DNA of 42,643 nt from Rickettsia typhi (GCA_945862535.1 CAMAYG010000001.1:82731-125373); one strand, 5' to 3'; shown: positions 34,801 through 42,643, counted from the stretch's first letter. Notes: generated from the letters alone by a model not told the origin. Numbers and translations are program-made.

Positions 34801-35163
34801 ATGACAAAAACAATAAAAGAAATCAATAATCAAGCAAAAATAAACCGTCAAGAGGTCTATAAAATTCTTACAGAGATTCCTCTGGGCTTTGTTACTACTT
34901 ATAAAATTATTACCAACACTTTAAGAAACCGTCAAAAAATTAGCAGTAATGCCATTAGAGCAGTAGCAACAATTATCGGCAAGAATCAAAATTTAATTCA
35001 GATTCCTTGTCATCGAGTGGTGCTTAGTAGCGGGGGAATTGGCAATTATGCTCGCGGTGTAGAAGAAAAAATTTCCCTATTGAAACAGGAAGGTATAATT
35101 ATTAAAAACAACAAAATCGCTAATATTAATCAACAAATTTACCGTTTTCCAAATGATCTTTAA
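34801..35163 (+). CDS. MGMT-family DNA-binding domain protein (alkyltransferase-like)
   Basis: 120 residues consisting only of the C-terminal DNA-binding domain of O6-alkylguanine-DNA alkyltransferases. The site IPCHRVV has the alkyl-acceptor Cys70, and a helix-turn-helix with Arg (SSNAIRAVATIIGKNQN) precedes it; GGIGNYARGVEEKISLLKQEG closes the fold. The presence of Cys points to a short Ogt-like repair enzyme rather than an ATL protein, where Cys is replaced. The last 11 bases overlap petC. Confidence 0.85.
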   Translation: MTKTIKEINNQAKINRQEVYKILTEIPLGFVTTYKIITNTLRNRQKISSNAIRAVATIIGKNQNLIQIPCHRVVLSSGGIGNYARGVEEKISLLKQEGIIIKNNKIANINQQIYRFPNDL

Positions 35164-35971
35164 AAAACCTTATAAGATTCTCATTACCTCGATATTTCTC
35201 ACGATATTTAGTCTTTTTTGCTATATTAATCAAGGTCTGGCAAATAGTTCATCACAAGAAGATTCTGCATTATCAACCTCTGCCCTTCATCCAAAACAAC
35301 AAAAATGGAATTTTGACGGCTTCTTTGGCACTGTAGACAAACAATCTGCTCAGCGAGGTTTCCAAATATATAAAGAAGTCTGTTCTGCTTGCCACAGCAT
35401 TAATCTTGTTGCTTACAGGAATCTTGCCTCAATTGGCTTCGAGGAAAAAGAAATTAAGCAAATAGCAAGCGAATACCTTGTTTCAGACGGTCCGAACGAA
35501 GACGGAGATATGTTCGACCGCCCCGGCCTTCCTTCCGATCACCTTGTGCCACCTTATCCAAATGAAAATGCCGCCCGTTCTGCTAATGGCGGAGCCCTAC
35601 CCCCAGACCTATCTTTAATCATAAAATCTCGCCACGACGGTGCCAATTATGTCTATTCTCTGCTTACAGGCTATCAAGATGCACCCGAAGATTTTCCAAT
35701 GACTGAAGGTAAAAATTATAATCCATATTTCGAAGGCCGACAAATATCTATGCCCGCACCACTTACAGAAGGCGGTCAAATCGAATACCAAGACGGCACA
35801 TTTTCTGCCAAAGAACAAATGGCAGTAGATATTGTTAATTTTTTACAATGGGTTTCCGAGCCAGAAATGGAAAAAAGAAAAAAAATGGGAATAAGAGCAA
35901 TGTCTTTTCTTGGAATAATGTTAGTAATTGCATTAGCAGCCAAGAAAGCGGTTTGGCAACAAGTGAAATAG
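35153..35971 (+). CDS. petC: Cytochrome c1 of the bc1 complex
   Basis: 272 residues. A signal peptide (hydrophobic at about 8-28) is followed by the haem-binding site EVCSACHSINLVAYR (Cys77, Cys80, His81). The Met ligand is near residue 200 in RQISMPAPL. Conserved surface FDGFFGTVDKQSAQRG, LPPDLSLIIKSRHDG and NFLQWVSEPEMEKRK are canonical, ending in a C-terminal membrane anchor (FLGIMLVIALAAKKAVW). It passes electrons from Rieske protein to a soluble cytochrome c. The genes for Rieske protein and cytochrome b, normally just upstream, are missing here. The next gene, nuoE, starts 6 bases later. Confidence 0.95.
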   Translation: MIFKKPYKILITSIFLTIFSLFCYINQGLANSSSQEDSALSTSALHPKQQKWNFDGFFGTVDKQSAQRGFQIYKEVCSACHSINLVAYRNLASIGFEEKEIKQIASEYLVSDGPNEDGDMFDRPGLPSDHLVPPYPNENAARSANGGALPPDLSLIIKSRHDGANYVYSLLTGYQDAPEDFPMTEGKNYNPYFEGRQISMPAPLTEGGQIEYQDGTFSAKEQMAVDIVNFLQWVSEPEMEKRKKMGIRAMSFLGIMLVIALAAKKAVWQQVK

Positions 35972-35976
35972 AAACT

Positions 35977-36525
35977 ATGAATCAAAATAACTTAACAGAA
36001 TTTGTTTTTTCCACAGAGAATCAACAAAATATTGCAAAAATATTAGCAAAATACCCTCCTAATCGCAAAAAATCTGCTATTATGCCATTGCTAGATCTTG
36101 CTCAGAGACAGAACAACAACTGGATTTCCAAGGAAATAATAGCCACAATCGCCAAAATAGTCGAAACTCCAGAAATTAAAGTCTATGAAGTGGCAAGTTT
36201 TTACACAATGTATAACCTAAAGCCCGTTGGTAAATATCTGTTGCAAATTTGCAAAACCACACCTTGCATGCTCAGAGGCGCAGACAAAATAATAGAATCT
36301 TGTAAAAATCAACTCAATATCGAGATAGACGAAACAACAATCGATAACCTCTTCACAATAAAGGAAGTCGAGTGCTTAGGAGCTTGCATAAATGCTCCCG
36401 TCGTTCAAATTAACGACGACTACTTTGAAGATCTTGATGTTGAAAAATTTACTAAAATAATTGACGAGCTAAAATCTGGCAAATCTTTTAAAATAGAGCA
36501 GGAAAACAATCAAAAAACTAAATAA
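35977..36525 (+). CDS. nuoE: NADH-quinone oxidoreductase subunit E
   Basis: 182 residues from the ATG at 35977, just after petC stops. The open frame extends back into petC but that part has no NuoE sequence. NuoE carries the N1a [2Fe-2S] cluster of complex I: Cys92 and Cys97 in ICKTTPCMLRGA, Cys133 and Cys137 in VECLGACINAPVVQI. EVASFYTMYNLKPVGKY is diagnostic. Other nuo genes are absent from the window, so complex I genes are scattered. folD follows after 1 base. Confidence 0.95.
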   Translation: MNQNNLTEFVFSTENQQNIAKILAKYPPNRKKSAIMPLLDLAQRQNNNWISKEIIATIAKIVETPEIKVYEVASFYTMYNLKPVGKYLLQICKTTPCMLRGADKIIESCKNQLNIEIDETTIDNLFTIKEVECLGACINAPVVQINDDYFEDLDVEKFTKIIDELKSGKSFKIEQENNQKTK

Positions 36526-36526
36526 A

Positions 36527-37444
36527 ATGCAAACCAATATCATAGACGGAAAAAAATTAGCCGCCGATCTTAACAAACAGACAGCAAGCCTTATTTCACA
36601 AGCAAAACAGCAAAGTCACATTACTCCAACTTTGGCGGTAATATTAGTAGGAAGCGATCCTGCAAGCGAAGTTTATGTCCGCAACAAAGAGACTACGGCT
36701 CATTTAGTGGGAATGAATTCTTTGCAATTTAAATTTACCGCAGAAACAAGCGAAGAAGAATTGCTCGAAAAAATTAAAAAACTTAACAACGACTCTAATA
36801 TTCATGGCATATTAGTTCAATTACCGCTCCCAGCACATATCAACAGCTTAGCGGTAATATCTGCAATAGATCCAAATAAAGATGTCGATGGTTTTCACAT
36901 AAATAATGTTGGCAAGTTAACAATTGGCGACAAAACCGCAATCGTTCCTTGCACAGCTCTTGCTTGCATAGAAATCCTTAAACACATAATTGCTAATTGC
37001 AACAATTCTCAAAAAATCAACTCACTTGTAGGTTTAAAAGTATTGGTAATTGGTGCTTCTAATATTGTCGGGCTTCCAGTAGCAAGAATGTTGCTTGCTA
37101 ACGGATGCACAATTACAATCGCTAACAGATCAACCAAAGATTTAAAATCTGCCTGCCTTAATGCCGAAGCAATAATTGTTGCCGCAGGCTCGCCCAAGCT
37201 GTTAAAAGCAGATATGATAAACGAGGGCACGATAATTATTGATGTTGGCATTAATCGCATTCAAATTGAAAATGGAAAAACTGCAATAGTTGGCGATGTC
37301 GATTTTGCTTCTGTAAGCAAAGTTTCTTCAGCAATAACTCCTGTCCCAGGTGGTGTTGGCCCTATGACCATTGCTTGCCTACTAAAAAATACTATGCAAT
37401 GCTATCAGCAAATAATTGCAAATAGCAATTTAACAACAAAATAA
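36527..37444 (+). CDS. folD: Methylenetetrahydrofolate dehydrogenase/cyclohydrolase
   Basis: 305 residues. A bifunctional enzyme of one-carbon metabolism (NADP-dependent dehydrogenase and cyclohydrolase). Signatures: PTLAVILVGSDPASEVYVRNKETTAH with the active-site Tyr and Lys, GILVQLPLPAHI, DPNKDVDGFHINNVGKL, VIGASNIVGLPVARML, IDVGINRI, and ITPVPGGVGPMTIACLL. Complete. The start is 1 base after nuoE. Confidence 0.96.
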   Translation: MQTNIIDGKKLAADLNKQTASLISQAKQQSHITPTLAVILVGSDPASEVYVRNKETTAHLVGMNSLQFKFTAETSEEELLEKIKKLNNDSNIHGILVQLPLPAHINSLAVISAIDPNKDVDGFHINNVGKLTIGDKTAIVPCTALACIEILKHIIANCNNSQKINSLVGLKVLVIGASNIVGLPVARMLLANGCTITIANRSTKDLKSACLNAEAIIVAAGSPKLLKADMINEGTIIIDVGINRIQIENGKTAIVGDVDFASVSKVSSAITPVPGGVGPMTIACLLKNTMQCYQQIIANSNLTTK

Positions 37445-37469
37445 ATCTTCAACCTAAACCCCATCAAAT

Positions 37470-38126
37470 ATGTTCGGCAATAAAAAAAGTAAAAATCTTG
37501 GTAATAATATTGGTGATATCAATAATTATTTAGCTAAAAAAAGTCAATATAAGTATGTTTTTATTGGCTTGATAGCGGTTTTAATTATTTCATCAATTGT
37601 TGCACCGTTTTATATAAATTATCGTAAAAATCAAATTAACACCTATTCAGAAAAACTAGCTCTTGCAATAGAAAAAATAAATAAACAAGAATTAGCGGAT
37701 GCCGAATTAGACCTAAAATCTATTGCTAAAAATGCTCCGCCATCTGTTGCGGCAATTGCCAACCTAAATTTAGCAAAAATCTTCATTAGCACCAATAAAA
37801 TAGAAAAGGCTCAAGAGCATTACCAAATAGTTCGCAATTGCCTTGGTTGCAACTCGATAACAAAAGAATTTGCTACTTTGCTTTATTATCAACTATCAGT
37901 TAAAGCCAATGCTAAAGACAAAAATCTACTAACCAATCTAGAAAAATCGGCAAAAGAAAGTAAGATATTTAGCGAAGAACTTCATCTTATATTAGCAGAA
38001 GTGGCAATCGAAAACAATAACATCCAATTAGCAAAAGAAGCTTTAAATAAAATAATTACCACCGAAGATGCTAACCCAGCAACAAAAAAGCAAGCTGAAG
38101 AATCTTTGCAAAAAATTAACAGCTAA
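37470..38126 (+). CDS. YfgM-like TPR membrane protein
   Basis: 218 residues. A short cytoplasmic N-terminus with a single transmembrane helix at about 29-48 precedes a helical periplasmic region with TPR-like repeats (PSVAAIANLNLAKIFISTN, KIEKAQEHYQIV, IQLAKEALNKII). In proteobacteria such a YfgM/DUF2133-type protein lies next to bamB, as it does here (12 bases), and helps at the Sec translocon. The class is inferred from topology and position; the sequence itself is diverged. Confidence 0.7.
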   Translation: MFGNKKSKNLGNNIGDINNYLAKKSQYKYVFIGLIAVLIISSIVAPFYINYRKNQINTYSEKLALAIEKINKQELADAELDLKSIAKNAPPSVAAIANLNLAKIFISTNKIEKAQEHYQIVRNCLGCNSITKEFATLLYYQLSVKANAKDKNLLTNLEKSAKESKIFSEELHLILAEVAIENNNIQLAKEALNKIITTEDANPATKKQAEESLQKINS

Positions 38127-38137
38127 AATATCGATTA

Positions 38138-39466
38138 ATGAGAAAGTTTTTTTTAACACTGCTACTAATTACAGCAACATTAACTGCAGTATGTTGCGGT
38201 GTTAAAAAAACATCAAAAACTAAAAATCTAGAAAACGGCACTAAGCAAGCCATCGAAACACCAACATATAGCGATTGGGAATCGTCAAAACTATCAACAA
38301 AAACAATAAACCGCAACTTTTCTTACTTCTCTTCTTTTGTCGACAAAGGCAATAGAATGTTGCTAGATTTTAACCAATCTAACATTAGTCAGAAAAATAA
38401 TATAATATTTCTAACCAGCAACGGTTGGCTTAAATCAATAAAACAAACCCCCAATACATCAAAATTTACCGAAGAATGGAAGGTTAAAATCTTTCATTTA
38501 CCAAATAACCAAAAATACATTTCTCCACAAATTGTTAATTTAAAAGACATTGTTTTTACAATCATTGGCACCAATCAGGTTATTGCAACAGATACCAATA
38601 GTAAAAAAATCATTTGGCAAAAGAATTTCTTGTCGATTCCGGTATCAATTAACATCACAAGCAGTCAAAATAAGATAGACAGCACAATTTTGCAGGAAAA
38701 ACAGCACCTTATAATACTAACAAACGACAACAAGACCTACTACCTAGACACTAAAGACGGCAACACCATTTGGAGCCACGAGGCAGTTGCAAATAATGTC
38801 GCCATAGCAGGATCAACAACACCAATAGCAATAGCAAACATCAATCAAAATCAAGAACAAAATTTTATTGCCACAGGCTATTCCAACGGCGAAATATATT
38901 TCCTCAAACAAAGCAACGGCGAGATACTATTTAGCAAAAACCTTAATAAAGACAATATCTACAGCTCCGAATATTACTTAAACGATATCGATTCAAATAT
39001 CATTACCGACAATCAAAATATTTATGCCGTTAGCAATAGCGGTAGAATGATTGCAATTAAAATTGCAGATAGCAATATCGTTTGGAAACTAAATATTGCT
39101 ACAATCGTAGATTTTATCATATTGGAAAGCAAGATATTCGCAATAGATAATCATAACCGCCTATTATCTATTAACATTAGCGACGGCAATATTATCAACG
39201 AAATACAGCTACCAAAATTTTTAAAAAAGAAAAACGGCAGAATTATTTACAAGAAAATCCTACCTTATCACAATAATTTATTAATTTTTGATAACAAAGG
39301 CAATATTATATCAACAAAATCAACACTAGAGAAGGTGTCGAAATATTACACAACAGGTTTTAATAACATATTTAGCCCAAATATTTTAAAAGATAACCTA
39401 TATTTTCATTTTAATAAAAACTTTGGCGAGGGTCTTGCAATAATCGATCTGAAACAAATAAAATAG
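38138..39466 (+). CDS. bamB: Outer membrane protein assembly factor BamB-like beta-propeller lipoprotein
   Basis: 442 residues. A leader with a double cysteine (TLTAVCCG, Cys19/20) suggests a lipoprotein, although the lipobox is weak. The rest contains repeated PQQ-type blades: ATDTNSKKIIWQKNF, YLDTKDGNTIWSHEA, ATGYSNGEIYFLKQSNGEILF, AVSNSGRMIAIKIADSNIVWKLN, SINISDGNI. BamB supports outer-membrane beta-barrel assembly with BamA. It follows a YfgM-like gene as in E. coli; der is not next. Rich in Asn/Ile/Lys, as the genome is. Confidence 0.82.
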   Translation: MRKFFLTLLLITATLTAVCCGVKKTSKTKNLENGTKQAIETPTYSDWESSKLSTKTINRNFSYFSSFVDKGNRMLLDFNQSNISQKNNIIFLTSNGWLKSIKQTPNTSKFTEEWKVKIFHLPNNQKYISPQIVNLKDIVFTIIGTNQVIATDTNSKKIIWQKNFLSIPVSINITSSQNKIDSTILQEKQHLIILTNDNKTYYLDTKDGNTIWSHEAVANNVAIAGSTTPIAIANINQNQEQNFIATGYSNGEIYFLKQSNGEILFSKNLNKDNIYSSEYYLNDIDSNIITDNQNIYAVSNSGRMIAIKIADSNIVWKLNIATIVDFIILESKIFAIDNHNRLLSINISDGNIINEIQLPKFLKKKNGRIIYKKILPYHNNLLIFDNKGNIISTKSTLEKVSKYYTTGFNNIFSPNILKDNLYFHFNKNFGEGLAIIDLKQIK

Positions 39467-39554
39467 CAGAATAGCTAATTACACTTGCAAATAATTTTTT
39501 CTATTTTAAAAATTGTGTTATTTTGCAAATTAATAAATCTTAACCAATAATCAT

Positions 39555-40853
39555 ATGCCTATAGAAATTTTAATGCCAGCACTATCCCCGACTATGAAGG
39601 AAGGCAATCTTGCCAAATGGGTAAAAAAGGAAGGGGACAAAATCAAGGCCGGAGAAGTTATTGCCGAAATAGAAACCGATAAAGCAACAATGGAAGTCGA
39701 AGCGGTAGATGCTGGAATATTAGGCAAAATTATTATCCAAGAAGGTACCGAAAATGTTGCCGTGAACTCTTTAATCGCCCTAATACTTGAAAACGGCGAA
39801 GATAAAGCAATTCTCGACAATTACAAGGGTATCGATAGCAAGAAAATTCAAACTTTCGCCGAAAACCCTGCAAAAGAACCGTTGCAAAAACAAGATCTGG
39901 GGCAAAATCTAGGGCAAGATCTCGAGCCAGTTAAGAAAGAATTTATTAACACCGAACATACTCAAGACTACAAAATTAAGGCTAGTCCACTTGCTAAAAG
40001 AATTGCTAGCGAAAAAAATATTTCTTTACAGCAACTCGTTAATGCCAAAATAGGATCGGGGCCTAACGGAAGAATTGTTAAAGACGACATATTGCTATTT
40101 GCTAACAACAACAATAAGAATTTTGCTGGCAATAACATCTCTCGCAACCCACAAGAAACTACAATAATAAAAAATAACAACATTCGTAAAGTAATAGCGA
40201 AAAGACTTCTTGAATCTAAACAAAATGTTCCGCATTTTTACCTTTCTTGCGAGCTAGACATTACTAAAATGCTCGAAATTCGCTCTATTCTAAATAAAGA
40301 TGCCGAGCAAAATTATGCCAATTATAAAATATCCGTCAACGATTTTATTATCAAAGCTTGCGCTTTAGCATTAAAAAAGGTGCCAAATGCCAATTCTTCA
40401 TGGACAGAAGAATCTATAATTCTATATAACAATATCGATATCTCGGTTGCTGTAGCAATTGACGGCGGGCTAATTACCCCAATCATAAAAAATGCCGATC
40501 AAAAAAACATTGTCGATATTTCCAACGAAATGAAGCAATTAGCAAAAAAGGCTCGAGATGGCAAATTACAACCAGAAGAATTTCAAGGCGGTTCTTTTAG
40601 CATATCTAACCTTGGAATGTATGGAATAGATAATTTTTCTGCAATCATTAACCCCCCTCAAAGCTGTATTTTAGCAGTTTCTAGAGCAGTTAGAAAACCA
40701 ATAGTAGCACATAATGGTCAAATTACCATTGCCGACATAATGAACATTACTCTATCTTGCGATCATCGAGTTGTTGATGGAGCGGTTGCTGCAGAATTTC
40801 TAAAAGCATTGCGATACTACATAGAAAACCCCGTGCTAAATTTAACTAATTAG
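39555..40853 (+). CDS. pdhC: Pyruvate dehydrogenase E2 (dihydrolipoamide acetyltransferase)
   Basis: 432 residues. One lipoyl domain at 1-77 with the lipoyl-lysine Lys43 in [15 protein letters not shown]; a linker; the E3-binding domain around [17 protein letters not shown] and [13 protein letters not shown] (about residues 140-178); then the acyltransferase domain with [20 protein letters not shown] and the catalytic DHRVVDG near residue 403. [17 protein letters not shown] is typical of alphaproteobacterial and mitochondrial PDH E2. The E1 genes are not adjacent, as in Rickettsia where pdhAB and pdhC are separate. Confidence 0.93.
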   Translation: MPIEILMPALSPTMKEGNLAKWVKKEGDKIKAGEVIAEIETDKATMEVEAVDAGILGKIIIQEGTENVAVNSLIALILENGEDKAILDNYKGIDSKKIQTFAENPAKEPLQKQDLGQNLGQDLEPVKKEFINTEHTQDYKIKASPLAKRIASEKNISLQQLVNAKIGSGPNGRIVKDDILLFANNNNKNFAGNNISRNPQETTIIKNNNIRKVIAKRLLESKQNVPHFYLSCELDITKMLEIRSILNKDAEQNYANYKISVNDFIIKACALALKKVPNANSSWTEESIILYNNIDISVAVAIDGGLITPIIKNADQKNIVDISNEMKQLAKKARDGKLQPEEFQGGSFSISNLGMYGIDNFSAIINPPQSCILAVSRAVRKPIVAHNGQITIADIMNITLSCDHRVVDGAVAAEFLKALRYYIENPVLNLTN

Positions 40854-40860
40854 CCAGAAG

Positions 40861-41313
40861 GTGGAAATAAACTGTTATAGGTGCGAAGAGTTAATTTATA
40901 AGCCCATTGCCTTATTATGCACTAAAATTCTTGACGAGAAATCTAGAGCAATAATTCTTATCGACATTTTCGACGAAAAAAGAGCAATGGAGCAAAACAA
41001 AGAAATCGACGACGGTCTATGGACATTTAGCAAAATTAAGTTTCTTCCCCATTCATCGATATTCGACAAAGAGTTTCAGCCACAAAGACAGCCGATTTTC
41101 ATAAGCAACAAGGAAGAAAATCTAAACAACTCAGATTGCCTAATAATCACTGCAAATTTTTCTAGCAATTTCGCTAAAGGATTTCGTAAAATTTGCTATT
41201 TTTACCGCCCACAACTCGACAATTCACACTTAAAAATCATTAACCAGCTAAAAACAATTACTAGCAACATTAATCACTTCGAGCAAAATAATGGCAAGTG
41301 GCAAAAAATATAA
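40861..41313 (+). CDS. holC: DNA polymerase III chi subunit (HolC-like)
   Basis: 150 residues from a GTG at 40861, with AGAAGG seven bases before it, a rare visible Shine-Dalgarno in this window. The sequence follows HolC: an N-terminal beta-strand (MEINCYRCEEL), a helix LLCTKILDEKSRAIIL, DDGLWTFSKIKFLPHS, QRQPIFISNKEENLNNSDCLIITA, a late helix, and the ending NNGKWQKI, close to the usual GRWxxK. Chi links the clamp loader to SSB. Starts 7 bases after pdhC; usual partner pepA is absent. Divergent, so called by pattern. Confidence 0.78.
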   Translation: MEINCYRCEELIYKPIALLCTKILDEKSRAIILIDIFDEKRAMEQNKEIDDGLWTFSKIKFLPHSSIFDKEFQPQRQPIFISNKEENLNNSDCLIITANFSSNFAKGFRKICYFYRPQLDNSHLKIINQLKTITSNINHFEQNNGKWQKI

Positions 41314-41384
41314 CAATAATCAGCATTATTAACAAAATATCCGTTCAAAATTTCTCTTTAATATTAAGATCACCCTTATTTTTC

Positions 41385-41413
41385 TAGATCCCGCAACTTC
41401 GCACGAAGATAAC
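41385..41413 (+). repeat. Palindromic repeat family A, copy 5
   Basis: TAGATCCCGCAACTTCGCAC and then GAAGATAAC, a diverged copy of the family found at 29.4-30.1 kb. It shows the repeat is dispersed and marks the left edge of the second accessory patch. Confidence 0.7.
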
Positions 41414-41466
41414 GCAAGCTAAAATAGGTAAAACTACCTCAAATAACCCAGAATCATTATAGTTAA

Positions 41467-41565
41467 ATGACCATTATCACAAACATTATCAATTCCGCAA
41501 AGAAGACTTGGCGAGGCGAAGAAGACCCTGTTAAGGTTTTTTATACCTGGGGTTTAATTGTATGA
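41467..41565 (+). CDS. 32-codon ORF preceding a membrane protein gene
   Basis: ATG at 41467, stop TGA at 41563-41565, product of 32 residues with a Trp-rich amphipathic stretch KKTWRGEEDPVKVFYTWGLIV. That pattern resembles the N-terminal end of many small membrane proteins just before the first helix. It overlaps the next ORF by four bases (ATGA), which suggests coupling, or it is the leftover start of a longer frameshifted protein. Too short to be sure. Confidence 0.4.
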   Translation: MTIITNIINSAKKTWRGEEDPVKVFYTWGLIV

Positions 41566-41942
41566 TAAATTTTTCTTACCTAAAAAACACAACAAAAGAA
41601 CATTGTCTCGGTGCAAAATCACCTAAAATAATCTATTTAACATTAGCGATATTTTGCATTATATTAATGGTAGGTGATTTATGGGATATTGTAAATGTTA
41701 GTAGATCTAAAACTTTTCTTGATTTTCCATTAGGTTATGATGGTTGCGCCAATTGCTACAAAACGAAAATTACGAAAATTTTTTGCTGCATCTTTTCATT
41801 TATTACAATTGCAATCAGCTTATTACTTACCAATACTCCTAAAATTAGATGCGTTTTTAAATGTTTATTATTGGTATTAGCTATTTTAATATCAGTTTTT
41901 GCTTCAAATTATTTCATAACTCTAATTAACCTTACTAGCTAA
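41562..41942 (+). CDS. Three-helix membrane protein, unknown function
   Basis: 126 residues with no family I recognise. Hydrophobic helices lie at about 24-46, 70-90 and 97-121; a cysteine-containing loop (GYDGCANCYKTK) sits between the first two. The gene lies 4 bases upstream of the L,D-transpeptidase-like gene and is coupled to the small ORF before it. In that place it could be an immunity, holin-like or accessory protein of the following gene; this is only suggested by position. Confidence 0.6.
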   Translation: MINFSYLKNTTKEHCLGAKSPKIIYLTLAIFCIILMVGDLWDIVNVSRSKTFLDFPLGYDGCANCYKTKITKIFCCIFSFITIAISLLLTNTPKIRCVFKCLLLVLAILISVFASNYFITLINLTS

Positions 41943-41946
41943 CAAC

Positions 41947-42384
41947 ATGTCTAACCAAATAATCATTACCTTCGATGGAAATTACCTTTCTTATATTGAT
42001 TCTAACGGTAATTTAATAAAAATACCTGCGATATCTGGAGGTATTGACCACCAAAGTCAGCCAGACATATCTCAAACCATTACAAATGAAGGCATGTTGC
42101 CACAGGGAATATATCACGTAAAACAAGATGAGTATCAAGAAATCGACTTACTTAATACTTTTGCCGGATATGCTAATCGTGGAGAATGGCCAGGATCTAT
42201 TACTGCATGGGGCAATGAGCGTGTTTGGTTAGATCCAGACCCAAGTACAAACACATATGGCCGTGACAACTTTTCGATACATGGCGGACTGCTTTTTGCA
42301 ACACCTGGATCGAGAGGTTGCATAGATCTTATTAACAATGCTAGTCAGTTTTTTTCGTATTTTACATCACAGGTCAAGACGTAA
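41947..42384 (+). CDS. Tlde1/DUF2778-like L,D-transpeptidase-type domain, broken frame
   Basis: 145 residues before a stop. The pattern ITFDGNYLSYIDSNG, IPAISGG, GMLPQGIYHV, then DNFSIHGGLLFATPGSRGCIDL is that of DUF2778/Tlde1 enzymes, whose catalytic His and Cys would be His112 and Cys125. Tlde1 proteins act as L,D-carboxypeptidases and exchange D-amino acids on peptidoglycan, and are secretion-system effectors in Salmonella. No signal peptide is seen. The last residues after NNASQFF do not look native: a -1 shift in the T7 run at 42349-42355 opens a frame that runs on to the window edge, so the true product is probably larger. Confidence 0.75.
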   Translation: MSNQIIITFDGNYLSYIDSNGNLIKIPAISGGIDHQSQPDISQTITNEGMLPQGIYHVKQDEYQEIDLLNTFAGYANRGEWPGSITAWGNERVWLDPDPSTNTYGRDNFSIHGGLLFATPGSRGCIDLINNASQFFSYFTSQVKT

Positions 42385-42643
42385 TACTTAAAGTTGACTA
42401 TAGTAATTATAACGGATTTAATTCACTTATTTCACCAGATACTTTAAATATCTTTGAAATATACCGATCTAAAGGTATCGACATTAGCAAAGAGGCTATC
42501 GAAGAAATATTAAATGGCTTTTTGCCAGCATCTTTAGGTGTTATGGCGGTTGCGAACCCTGCAATTGCGCTAATTTATGGCTCACTGCAAGTAGTTCTAA
42601 ACTCCTCAACCCCAAAAGACCCATTGGTTATCGACTTAAATGG
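42345..42643 (+). CDS. Continuation of the Tlde1-like gene in the -1 frame, partial
   Basis: A frame open from 42345 to the last base without an early start codon. It reads VFFVFYITGQDVILKVDY, a hydrophobic alpha-helical stretch FLPASLGVMAVANPAIALI, and ends in KDPLVIDLNG. The DPLVxDLxGDG pattern begins the beta-rich domain of many large RTX-like secreted proteins. Because there is no start codon and the upstream ORF stops in a T-run, this is best read as the same gene after a frameshift. The remainder lies beyond the window. Confidence 0.65.

Noticed and set aside
35848-35976. N-terminal extension of NuoE inside petC
   Set aside because: The extra 43 residues read petC sequence out of frame; the ATG at 35977 fits NuoE and the petC stop.

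Overview
This is a compact, strongly AT-rich stretch of bacterial chromosome that points to an alphaproteobacterium, most likely of the Rickettsiales type. The evidence is an lspA gene next to a DUF3035-like small lipoprotein, a TIGR02281-type aspartic protease, hscB/hscA, coq7, a bc1-type cytochrome c1, a YfgM-like/BamB pair, and many components cut off from their usual operons (parB without parA, petC without petAB, nuoE without other nuo genes, glyS without glyQ, carA without carB). HisC, AroQ, CarA, BioA and QueE suggest more biosynthesis than in a classical obligate intracellular Rickettsia. The lineage is an inference from gene content, not from a marker tree.

Layout. 1-7.1 kb (minus strand): a partial DUF3833 lipoprotein, an OLD-like ATPase/TOPRIM protein, rnhB, a membrane aspartic protease, hisC, parB, then the rplI-rpsR-rpsF ribosomal operon with a recognisable promoter and terminator. 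7.3-10.2 kb (plus): smpB and recG, the latter carrying an in-frame 12-bp minisatellite. 10.3-15.0 kb (minus): DUF3035-like lipoprotein, lspA, hscA, hscB and an MHS-type transporter. 15.4-21.4 kb (plus): ndk, carA, glyS, pssA, aroQ and an ABC ATPase. 21.5-23.4 kb: a complete type II restriction-modification pair of the Eco47II/Sau96I family (predicted GGNCC). 23.5-27.5 kb: coq7, gltX, queE, bioA. 27.5-32.7 kb: an accessory island with a YobI-like membrane NTPase, a 0.75-kb array of palindromic repeats, and a large DUF262-DUF1524-DUF4268 protein related to GmrSD/BrxU nucleases. 32.7-41.3 kb: HIT protein, ubiA-like gene, nadD, an MGMT-family gene, petC, nuoE, folD, YfgM-like gene, bamB, pdhC and a divergent holC.

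41.4-42.6 kb: a second accessory patch. A dispersed palindromic repeat is followed by a 32-codon ORF overlapping a three-helix membrane protein gene. Next comes a gene whose N-terminal part looks like a Tlde1/DUF2778 L,D-transpeptidase-type peptidoglycan enzyme. Its frame breaks in a run of seven T, but the coding continues in the -1 frame to the window edge and reaches a DPLVIDLNG motif typical of large RTX-like secreted proteins. I read this as the start of a large secreted cell-wall-targeting protein, disrupted, phase-variable or misread, with possible immunity or accessory membrane genes in front. It is the most interesting locus in the window.

Together, most genes are housekeeping (translation, Fe-S assembly, envelope, respiration, cofactors). 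At least three separate insertions look like DNA defence (OLD-like, GGNCC R-M, YobI/GmrSD-like) and one looks like an antagonism locus.
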